Positions 25,818-33,407 of a stretch of DNA of 40,531 bases are shown one piece after another; within the stretch, counting starts at the first letter, position 1, and each line of letters opens with the position of its first letter. A program made the position numbers and the translations under genes. The stretch covers positions 1 through 40,531 of the forward strand of contig JAQGOG010000125.1 in the NCBI GenBank assembly GCA_028293765.1, given 5' to 3'. The DNA is from Gammaproteobacteria bacterium (GTDB taxonomy: Bacteria > Pseudomonadota > Gammaproteobacteria > Steroidobacterales > Steroidobacteraceae). The notes below the pieces were generated by a model. The model searched no databases, was not told the DNA's origin, and saw only the letters and a program-made list of their open reading frames with translations.

Positions 25818-25951
25818 CAGCAGACCAACATCAAACTCGAGGATAATGGCGAGGTATGGCTCCTCGGCGCTCGCGCGAGTCACTCTTGTACATCATGTGG
25901 TGGGGCGGGGTCTGACGGGTCGTCCGCATCAGGTAACGGACGGCAGTACCC

Positions 25952-28156
25952 TCAGGCAAACAGCCGGACGCTTTGCACCAGCAGGCGCGCGCGATCCGCG
26001 CAGGGTCCGGCCAGGATCTCCACTTCGCCGGGCTCGAACACGGGTTGCAAGTCCAGCCCCGGGAAGCGCAGGTCCGTGGCCCGCAAGCGTAAGGTCACCG
26101 TTCCTGTCTCCCCGGGTCCCAACGCTATCTTGCCGAAGCCTTTGAGCTCGAGCAGCGGCCGCGTCACGCTCGCCACCTTGTCGTGCGTGAAAAGGAAAAC
26201 CGTTTCTTCGGCGGCCCTGGCGCCTTCGTTGGTGACAGCCACGCGAACCTCGATGGTGTCGCTCTCGGTCACGCGTTCCGGAGTGACCCGCAGGTTTGAG
26301 AGGGCAAAGCGTCCGTACGTGAGGCCGTGGCCGAAGTGGAACAGCGGCTCATTCGAGACGTCGAGATACTTGCTCGTGAAATGATCCTGCGGATTGAAGG
26401 GTCTGCCGCTCGGGCGTTGGCCGAAGAAGATCGGAATCTGTCCCACGGCCCGTGGCCAGGTGATCGGCGTGCGGCCGCTCGGCGACACACGCCCCGTGAC
26501 CACATCGGCGAGCGCATTGCCCGCTTCGCTGCCGAGAAACCAGGCTGCGAGCACCGCGTCCGCTTTCTCGAACAGCCACGGAACGACGAGCGGCCGCCCC
26601 GAGAAGAGAACGACGATGACCCGCTTGCCGAGCGCCTTCGCGTGGTCGAACACCGCTTCGGCGAAAGCGCGCTGCTCGCCCGGAAGCCCGAGCTGCGCGC
26701 GGCTGGCGGCTTCCCCGCTCATGTACGCGCCTTCGCCGACGCACAACAGAATTTCATCCGCCTGCGTGCAGACATCGAGGGCCCTTTGTATCCCCTTCGT
26801 GTCCTTGCTTTGAATGGCAACACCGGCCGAATGTAATATCTCGACCTTCGGGAGGGCTGCGCGGAAGCCGGCGACGACAGTGACATGGTCCTCTGCTTTC
26901 TGAGCCGCGCCCCACGCGCCGCCCATCTCAGCGCAGGCATCCGCAAGCGGACCGATTACGGCGAGTTGGCGGACAGGCCTGCTCAACGGCAACGCGTTGT
27001 TCTCGTTCTTCAACATCACAATCGCGCGTGCTCCGACGGAACGCGCGATTTGCCGGCGGTTGGCGACTGCCACCGGGCTTTCGGCCTTGGCACCGCGTCG
27101 ATAAGGATCCTCGAAAAGCCCCAACTGTTCCTTGAGAGTGAGCACCCGGCGTACGGCCGCGTCGATCTCACTCATAGTCACCAACCCGCGCTCCAGCGCC
27201 GGTGGCAGGCCGCGACGATATGCATCGGACATCATGTCGATATCGACACCGGCCTTGAGTGCAAGCGTCGCGGCTTCGACGAGGTCAGCCGCGACGCCGT
27301 GGTTGATGAGCTCTGCGATGGCGTTGTAGTCGCTCACGATCACGCCATCGAAGCCGTGCTCTGCGCGCAGCCAGCCGCGTAGCAGGGGGATGTTGGCCGT
27401 CATCGGCACGCCGGCCAGATCGGTAAACGAGGGCATGACAGTAGCAACGCCCGCAGCGATCGCTGCCGCAAAAGGGGGCAAATGCACCTCCTGGAGGCTG
27501 CGTTCCGAGACGTCGACCGCGGCGTATTCGCGTCCCGCAGTCACCGGGCCGTAGGCGCAGAAGTGCTTCGCACAAGCCGCAAGGGAGCCGGCTGCCGCCA
27601 GGTCAGCCCCCTGGAAACCCCGAATCTTGGCCTCCGCCATGCGCACGCCGAGCCAGGGGTCCTCCCCGAAACTCTCCACTCCGCGGCCCCAGCGCGGATC
27701 GCGGGAGACATCGAGCATGGGGGCGAAGGTCATCGCCAGGCCGTCAGCGGCCCCCTCGGCAGCGGCTTCCCGCGCCGTCAGCGTCCAAGCTTCCGGATCG
27801 AACAGCGCCGCTTCGGCCAGAGGCACCGGAAAAAGGGTTCGATGCCCATGGATGATATCGAGCCCGATCAGCAGGGGAATTCCCAAGCGGGACCCCTCGA
27901 CCGCGAGCCGCTGCATCTCGAATACGTGGTCCGCGCCCACCATATTGAGTAGATTGCCCAGCGTGCCGTCCCTGATGGACTCGGTCGAATCGCCCGCGAT
28001 GACGGGGCCCGTCACCGCGTAGCTCGAGGCCGTCATGGTGAGCTGGCCGAGCTTCTCCGCCAGCGTCATGTCGCCAATCAGCGTCTCGACCCGGCTCACG
28101 AGATCCGCTCGTTGCCGCGCACTGCACCGCCGGCCCGCGGGGCTCCGTTGCCGCAC
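25952..28156 (-). CDS. GH3 beta-glucosidase (BglX-like)
   Basis: This is a 734-aa GH3 enzyme collinear with BglX: MTLAEKLGQL, DIIHGHRTLFPVPLAEAALFD, APMLDVSRDPRWGRGVESFGEDP and KHFCAYG. The nucleophile is Asp276 in VIVSDYNAI. A GH3 C-terminal domain (GPLADACAEMGGAW, ASRAQLGLPGEQ) and a fibronectin-III-like end (VTNEGARAAEETVFLF) follow. It removes glucose from the non-reducing ends of beta-glucans. Relatives next to beta-1,2-glucanases act on sophoro-oligosaccharides, which fits this locus but is inferred. No signal peptide is visible, so it may be cytoplasmic. The frame stays open to 28780, but that part is antisense to the ABC remnant. Family similarity begins near 28100, so the start is probably the GTG at 28156 or the one at 28099. 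Confidence 0.92.
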   Translation of the reverse strand: MRQRSPAGRRCSARQRADLVSRVETLIGDMTLAEKLGQLTMTASSYAVTGPVIAGDSTESIRDGTLGNLLNMVGADHVFEMQRLAVEGSRLGIPLLIGLDIIHGHRTLFPVPLAEAALFDPEAWTLTAREAAAEGAADGLAMTFAPMLDVSRDPRWGRGVESFGEDPWLGVRMAEAKIRGFQGADLAAAGSLAACAKHFCAYGPVTAGREYAAVDVSERSLQEVHLPPFAAAIAAGVATVMPSFTDLAGVPMTANIPLLRGWLRAEHGFDGVIVSDYNAIAELINHGVAADLVEAATLALKAGVDIDMMSDAYRRGLPPALERGLVTMSEIDAAVRRVLTLKEQLGLFEDPYRRGAKAESPVAVANRRQIARSVGARAIVMLKNENNALPLSRPVRQLAVIGPLADACAEMGGAWGAAQKAEDHVTVVAGFRAALPKVEILHSAGVAIQSKDTKGIQRALDVCTQADEILLCVGEGAYMSGEAASRAQLGLPGEQRAFAEAVFDHAKALGKRVIVVLFSGRPLVVPWLFEKADAVLAAWFLGSEAGNALADVVTGRVSPSGRTPITWPRAVGQIPIFFGQRPSGRPFNPQDHFTSKYLDVSNEPLFHFGHGLTYGRFALSNLRVTPERVTESDTIEVRVAVTNEGARAAEETVFLFTHDKVASVTRPLLELKGFGKIALGPGETGTVTLRLRATDLRFPGLDLQPVFEPGEVEILAGPCADRARLLVQSVRLFA

Positions 28157-28198
28157 TGTGATCCGACTGCTAACGACCGCGTGTCTGTAAATGGCAAA

Positions 28199-28768
28199 AT
28201 GACGCTGCTCCCGACAAAGCCAGACCTGATGATAGAACGGCCGCAACAAGAAATCGCCAACGCCACCGCCGAGATCGACGAAGCGGCCCACGCCGGGCTG
28301 GTGCCGCAGCTCGGCATGATGCTGCGGGCCCTGGTGGCCGCGCCGATGCGCAACCGCCTCATGCTGCCTGCCGTGGCGGTTTTTCTGGTCATCGCCGTCA
28401 CGGCCTGTGGTCAGATCCGCCTCAACAGCTGGAACCAGCCTTTCTACGACGCGCTGTCGTGCCGCGACCTGCGGTGGGACCGGAAGCTGAGCGAGGATGA
28501 GCAGCAGCGCAGCGCGTTCGCGAGCCTCGTGCTGCACGCTCCGCCCTGGATGCTCATCGATGCAGTACTCGATTCTCTCGAGGATGACTCCCTGAAGCGT
28601 GTCATCGATGTGTTCACCTGGGAACTGAAACGTACGGGGGTCATCTATATCGGTCCCGCCGACGGGCACGACCCGCTCTTTTCCCGAACTCTGCATCTCA
28701 TCGAAGACCCAGCCACACGCAGGCTTCCCCGCAAGCCGGTCGCCGCCGCTCAGCTCGCGACCGCGTAA
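28199..28768 (+). pseudogene. internally deleted SbmA/YddA-like ABC transporter, in-frame fusion of its ends
   Basis: This 189-codon frame reproduces only the two ends of the ABC transporter at 31555. The first part aligns with that protein's residues 1-82 (EAAHAGLVPQLG, then CGQIRLNSWNQPFYDALS). At 28466-28474 it switches to RWDRKLSEDEQ, which corresponds to residue 507 onward. About 423 codons are missing: most transmembrane helices and the Walker A. The frame is kept across the join, and it ends at the same place as the intact copy. The Walker B region reads LIDAVLDSL, so the acidic catalytic residue is Ala. It cannot be a working transporter. It may be a pseudogene or a retained small membrane protein. 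An in-frame ATG at 28229 matches the start of the intact copy equally well. It is divergent from GH3 and is followed 33 bp later by GH144. Confidence 0.8.
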
Positions 28769-28801
28769 AGCCTCACCCAACGGACCGTAAGGAAAGTGCC
28801 C

Positions 28802-30157
28802 GTGCCGAAAGCCGACAGCCAGCCCCGAACGCGATTTTCCAACACCGGCGCGTCACCCGCGGCCGCGAAGCCGTCACTGGGCGATGCGAACCCCCGCGCC
28901 CTGGCCGCGTTGCCCGATAGCGAGTTGCTCGAGCTCGTGCAGCGCAAAACTTTCAGTTTCTTTTGGGAAGGTGCGCATCCGGACAGCGGCCTGGCACGCG
29001 ATCGGATTCCGCCGCGCTCGCCAGCGCACGAGGATCTCGTGGCCACCGGCGGATCCGGCTTCGGCGTCATGGCGCTCATCGTTGCCGTGGAGCGTGGCTG
29101 GGTGTCACGTGCCGAGGCGATCGGGCGCCTCGGCGACATGCTCGACCTCCTTGGCCGTGCGACGTGTTATCACGGCGTTTTCCCCCACTTCATGAACGGG
29201 GACAGCGGCGCCACGATCCCTTTCACGCGCAAAGACGACGGCGGCGATCTGGTCGAGACGTCTTTTCTGATGATGGGACTGTTGTGCGCGCGGCAGTATT
29301 TCGATCACGACACGGTGCTCGAAAAGGATTTGCGGGGGCGGATCACCGGCCTCTGGGAAGAGGTGGAGTGGGACTGGCACACGCGCGGCGGACGCAAGGT
29401 GCTCTACTGGCACTGGAGTCCCAACAACGGCTGGTCGATGGATCACGAGATCTACGGCTGGAACGAATGCCTCGTCACCTACGTGTTGGCCGCCGGCTCG
29501 CCGCGCTATGCCATCGAGCCGGACGTCTACCATCGAGGCTTCGCTGCAGGGCGCGCCTTTCTCAACGGCAAGTCCTACTACAACATCGAGTTGCCCCTGG
29601 GGATGCCCTTTGGCGGGCCGCTGTTCTTCGCCCACTACTCGTTCTGCGGTCTCGATCCACACGGCCTCCAGGATCGCTATGCCAACTACTGGGAGCAGAA
29701 TGTCCAGCACGTGCGCATCAACCAGGCGCACTGTGTCGCGAATCCCCATCATTTCAAAGGTTATGACGCCTCCTGCTGGGGACTCACCGCGAGCGACGAC
29801 TGGGAAGGTTATTCGGCGCACGCTCCCGATCTCGACAACGGCACCATCTCGCCCACCGCGGCCTTGTCGAGCATGCCTTATGCCCCCCAGGAAGTGATGC
29901 GCACACTGCGCCATTTCCTCACGCAGCACGGGGAGAAGATCTGGGGCGAGCATGGTTTCGTCGACGCCTTCAATGAGCAGCGCAACTGGGTGGGCAACGC
30001 CTTCCTGGCGATCGATCAGGGGCCGATCATCGTCATGATCGAGAACCATCTCACCGGGCTGTTGTGGAAACTGTTCATGAGTGTCCCCGAGGTGCAGGCG
30101 GGTTTGCGCAAGCTCGGCTTCACGAGTCCGCGCCTCGATCCGGCGGTGCGTGGCTGA
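28802..30157 (+). CDS. GH144-family endo-beta-1,2-glucanase-like protein (glycoamylase fold)
   Basis: This is a 451-aa (alpha/alpha)6-barrel protein of the Pfam Glycoamylase group, the fold of GH144 endo-beta-1,2-glucanases. Visible signatures are KTFSFFWEGAHPDSGLARDR, GGSGFGVMALIVAVERGW, HGVFPHFMNG, RKDDGGDLVETSFLMMG (acid-rich, at the active cleft in this family), HEIYGWNECLVTYVLA and AFNEQRNWVGNAFLAIDQGP. The length fits a stand-alone enzyme. The predicted role is cutting beta-1,2-glucan, the product of the synthase at the left of the window. I chose the GTG at 28802 (AAGGA eight bases upstream) over the GTG at 28796, which sits too close to that site. There is no signal peptide, which is odd for an endo-glucanase. 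Its stop overlaps the next start as TGATG, so it is coupled to the GH15 gene. Confidence 0.88.
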   Translation: MPKADSQPRTRFSNTGASPAAAKPSLGDANPRALAALPDSELLELVQRKTFSFFWEGAHPDSGLARDRIPPRSPAHEDLVATGGSGFGVMALIVAVERGWVSRAEAIGRLGDMLDLLGRATCYHGVFPHFMNGDSGATIPFTRKDDGGDLVETSFLMMGLLCARQYFDHDTVLEKDLRGRITGLWEEVEWDWHTRGGRKVLYWHWSPNNGWSMDHEIYGWNECLVTYVLAAGSPRYAIEPDVYHRGFAAGRAFLNGKSYYNIELPLGMPFGGPLFFAHYSFCGLDPHGLQDRYANYWEQNVQHVRINQAHCVANPHHFKGYDASCWGLTASDDWEGYSAHAPDLDNGTISPTAALSSMPYAPQEVMRTLRHFLTQHGEKIWGEHGFVDAFNEQRNWVGNAFLAIDQGPIIVMIENHLTGLLWKLFMSVPEVQAGLRKLGFTSPRLDPAVRG

Positions 30158-31479
30158 TGGAGCCGCTCGATCTGTGGATCGACCGGCAATACCGGCACGC
30201 CGTGGCGGCCATGCTGCCGAGCATCTCAGCGGTCGGAATCGTGAAACAGCGGCCGGGCTTCGGTCAGACGGTGAGGCCTGAGAAAGGCTCGATCGTCGCC
30301 TCGCCCGTGCTGGCGGCGTATGACCCGGACCCGGATTATTTCTTCCACTGGTATCGGGATTCGGCCGTCGTCATCGACGCGTTGCGTTTGCTGTTGGAGG
30401 ATGGCAGCGTGGGATCCAGCGACGCGCTCGAGTATTTTCGCGACTTCGTGGACTTCAGCCTGTCGCTGCGGGGGCTCGACGGACGTCCTCTGGTTGCGGC
30501 ACCCGAGTGGCGCACGCGGGTCACAGCGGACTTCGCAAAGTTCGTGCGCACCGCTGCGGAACTCGAGGCCATTCAGGGAGAGGGGATCGCCGCCGAAGCG
30601 CGGGTGAACCCGGACGGCACGCTCGACATTTCGAACTGGGCGCGGCCGCAACATGACGGCCCGCCGCTGAGGGCACTCGCCGTACTGCGGTGGGCGCGCA
30701 GCACTCCTTTCGACGCTGACCTCGATGCCGCGGCGGCGGCACTCATACGGGCCGATCTTGCCTTCACGCGTCAGCATTGGCGCACGCCTTCCATCGATAT
30801 CTGGGAAGAGGAAAAGGGGCTGCACTACTACACGCTGCGGGTCGCCGCCGCGGCACTGAAAGAGGGCGCCGGGTGGCTGGACGAGCATGGCGACGCCCGG
30901 GAAGCACAGCTTTGCCGCGCAGATGCCCAAGTCATGCTGCAAATGCTCGATGGGTACTGGCTCCCCGAGGAGGGACACTACCGGTCGCGCGTATTGGACA
31001 GCGGAGCGCGCTCCACGAAGGAACTCGACATCGCCGTGATTTTCGCAGCGATTCACGGGGCCCAAGGCGACGGGACACATTCCGTACACGACGCACGAAT
31101 GCATGCCACACTCGCGCGGTTGGAAGCTCTGTTTGATGCGGAGTACGCGATCAACCGGGACCGTGCCGCCGCGAGGGGACCTGCCATGGGGCGTTATGCG
31201 GGGGACGTGTATTATTCGGGTGGCGCCTACTACTTCTCGACGTTGGCGGCCGCCGAATTCTGTTTCCGCGCTGCCGCCGGCCGGGACGACAGCCGGGCGT
31301 TCATCCAACGCGGCGATGCCTTCCTGGAAAACGTGCTCGCCTTTACGCCTCCGAGCGGCGACATGTCGGAACAGTTCGATCAAAACACTGGCGCGCAGAC
31401 TTCCGCGAAGCATCTCGCGTGGAGTTATGCCGCTTTCATCTCTTGCGTCGCTGCGCGTCGCAGCCTCTCGCATCGCTAG
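30157..31479 (+). CDS. GH15 glucoamylase-like glycoside hydrolase
   Basis: This is a 440-aa (alpha/alpha)6-barrel protein of GH15. Key stretches are DPDYFFHWYRDSAVVIDAL near residue 60 (the RD pair of the glucose-binding subsite), WEEEKGLHYYTL at 216-227 with the likely catalytic acid among Glu217-219, and MSEQFDQNTGAQTSAKHLAWSYA with the base Glu405. It is shorter than fungal glucoamylases and lacks a starch-binding domain and a signal peptide. GH15 enzymes release glucose from alpha-1,4 or alpha-1,6 glucans or from trehalose, so its presence beside GH144 is unexpected. The ATG at 30157 shares its A with the TGA of GH144, implying translational coupling. Confidence 0.88.
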   Translation: MEPLDLWIDRQYRHAVAAMLPSISAVGIVKQRPGFGQTVRPEKGSIVASPVLAAYDPDPDYFFHWYRDSAVVIDALRLLLEDGSVGSSDALEYFRDFVDFSLSLRGLDGRPLVAAPEWRTRVTADFAKFVRTAAELEAIQGEGIAAEARVNPDGTLDISNWARPQHDGPPLRALAVLRWARSTPFDADLDAAAAALIRADLAFTRQHWRTPSIDIWEEEKGLHYYTLRVAAAALKEGAGWLDEHGDAREAQLCRADAQVMLQMLDGYWLPEEGHYRSRVLDSGARSTKELDIAVIFAAIHGAQGDGTHSVHDARMHATLARLEALFDAEYAINRDRAAARGPAMGRYAGDVYYSGGAYYFSTLAAAEFCFRAAAGRDDSRAFIQRGDAFLENVLAFTPPSGDMSEQFDQNTGAQTSAKHLAWSYAAFISCVAARRSLSHR

Positions 31480-31554
31480 CGGCTACGCTGTTCAGCGCAC
31501 ACCGATGCGGCAGCCACAGGGTCCGGGCACAAAACAGGGTGGCGTGGGCCAGAG

Positions 31555-33330
31555 ATGCCCACATTGAAAGAAGAGCCAGAAGAAGTCGCTGAGGCCGCGG
31601 CGGAAAGGGAGGAGGCCGCCCATTCAGGCCTCATGCAGCAGATGGGCCTGATGATCCGGGCCATCTCCGCCTCCGGAGTCGGCAAGACCCTCGTCCTGCT
31701 CATCATCGCAGTCCTTCTCGTCATCGTCCTCACGGCCTACGGCCAGATTCGCCTCAACCGGTGGAACAAGCCCTTCTACGACGCGCTGTCGCGCCGCGAC
31801 TTCCACGATTTCCTGCTCCAACTCGGGGTGTTCTTCGTGATCGCCGCTGTGCTGCTCGTCCTGAACGTGGCGCAGAAATGGCTCGGCGAGATGTTGAAGC
31901 TCAAGCTCCGCGAGGGTCTCGTACACGATCTCGTCCGGGACTGGATGCTGCCGCGGCGGGCTTTCTGGCTCGCAAACGCCGGCCCCATGGGCGTCAATCC
32001 GGACCAGCGCATGCACGAGGACGCCCGCAAGCTGTGCGAGCTGTCGGCCGATCTCGGCATGGGACTGCTGCAGGCTTCGATTCTGTTCGCCACCTTCGCC
32101 GGCATCCTGTGGGGCCTCTCGCAGGGGTTCGTTTTCCGCATCGCCGACCGGGACTATGCGGTTCCCGGTTTCATGGTATGGGCGGCCGTAATCTATGCGG
32201 GAATGGGCTCGCTCCTGAGCTATTGGGTCGGGCGGAGCCTCATCCCTCGCAACTCCGAGCGTTATGCGAGGGAGGCCGATCTGCGGTTCTCGCTCGTGCG
32301 CGTCAACGAGCATCTCGACGGCATTTCGCTCGCGGGCGGCGAGCCGGACGAGCTGCGACGAATCGAGCTCCACGTCGGCAATGTCCTGGCCGCGACGCGC
32401 CGTCTGGTAGCGGGACTCACGAATCTGACGTGGGTCACAGCGGGCTTCGGCTGGATCACGATCGTAGCGCCTATTCTCGTCGCGACGCCGTTGTATTTCG
32501 CGGGAAAGATCTCCTTCGGCGGACTCATGATGGCCGCCGCGGCATTCACGCAGGCGCAGTCGTCGCTGCGTTGGTTCGTGGATAACTTCAGCGTGATCGC
32601 CGACTGGCGTGCGACTTTGCTGCGTGTCGCGAGCTTCCGCCGTGCCCTGACCACTACCGAGGTGCTGCGGGATTTTGACAGCCGAATCACCTACGCCGAG
32701 GGTGAGCCGGGCACCATTACAATCGAGGATCTCGAGATCGTGTCATCGGCCGGCTGGGACCAGCTCAAGGAAAGAAAAGTGGTCGTACGGGCCGGAGAAC
32801 GGGTGCTCGTCGTGGGTGCGCCCGGAACGGGGAAAACCCTGCTGTTTCGTGCGCTGGCGGGCTTGTGGCCGTGGGGCGCCGGGCGCATCGCTCGCCCCCG
32901 GGACGAGCAGATATTTTACCTGCCGCGCGGCACCCCCTATCTGCCACGCGGCACCCTGAGGGAAGTGCTCGCCTATCCGTTGAAAGTCGAGGGTTTCGAC
33001 GCCGGCGCTTTCGTGCATGCCCTGAGTCGACTCGGCCTGGAGCGGCTCGCGCCGCTGCTCGATGTCACCTCCCGGTGGGACCGCGAATTGAGCCAGGACG
33101 AGCAGATTTCCCTCGCATTCGCCCGCATCGTGTTGCAGAGGCCCCCCTGGGTACTCGTCGATGACACGTTCGGTTCGCTCGACGATGAAACGCTCGAGCG
33201 CGTGATCGATGTGTTCGCCAATGAGCTCGAGCGCACGGGCCTCATCAATATCGGTAGGGCGGCGCAGGCGCGCGATCCGCTCTTCTCCCGGGTCCTGCAT
33301 CTCGTCAAAGCCCCTGCGGGGAAGCGGTGA
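31555..33330 (+). CDS. SbmA/YddA-like ABC transporter, fused permease and ATPase
   Basis: This is a 591-aa half-transporter. An N-terminal ABC_membrane_2 permease domain has helices from about residue 45 (LVLLIIAVLLVIVLTAYGQIRL) through the LPRRAFWL-like stretch to about 350. The ATPase domain has Walker A GAPGTGKT (421-428), signature LSQDEQ (512-517) and Walker B VLVDD (Asp536, Asp537), followed by SLDDE. Relatives import peptides or vitamin-like molecules, or move long-chain acyl-CoA (ABCD class), as homodimers. Two features differ from the common pattern: Asp in place of Gly in the signature, and Asp537 where the catalytic Glu normally is. The substrate is unknown; its place after GH144 and GH15 suggests a saccharide or envelope compound. 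It is the intact paralog of the collapsed copy at 28199. Confidence 0.88.
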   Translation: MPTLKEEPEEVAEAAAEREEAAHSGLMQQMGLMIRAISASGVGKTLVLLIIAVLLVIVLTAYGQIRLNRWNKPFYDALSRRDFHDFLLQLGVFFVIAAVLLVLNVAQKWLGEMLKLKLREGLVHDLVRDWMLPRRAFWLANAGPMGVNPDQRMHEDARKLCELSADLGMGLLQASILFATFAGILWGLSQGFVFRIADRDYAVPGFMVWAAVIYAGMGSLLSYWVGRSLIPRNSERYAREADLRFSLVRVNEHLDGISLAGGEPDELRRIELHVGNVLAATRRLVAGLTNLTWVTAGFGWITIVAPILVATPLYFAGKISFGGLMMAAAAFTQAQSSLRWFVDNFSVIADWRATLLRVASFRRALTTTEVLRDFDSRITYAEGEPGTITIEDLEIVSSAGWDQLKERKVVVRAGERVLVVGAPGTGKTLLFRALAGLWPWGAGRIARPRDEQIFYLPRGTPYLPRGTLREVLAYPLKVEGFDAGAFVHALSRLGLERLAPLLDVTSRWDRELSQDEQISLAFARIVLQRPPWVLVDDTFGSLDDETLERVIDVFANELERTGLINIGRAAQARDPLFSRVLHLVKAPAGKR

Positions 33331-33407
33331 CCGCGGTGCACCTGATGGCATCATGGCGCGCTTCGTTGTCGGCGAGCCGGGCCGACACAACAGGTGCAGT
33401 GCGGATA

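Noticed and set aside
28157..28780. N-terminal extension of the GH3 protein
   Set aside because: The frame stays open, but it is antisense to the recognisable ABC remnant, and GH3 similarity begins only near 28100.
30226..31473. A 415-codon minus-strand frame opposite the GH15 gene
   Set aside because: The GH15 catalytic motifs are on the plus strand. The antisense product is Arg-rich without structure.
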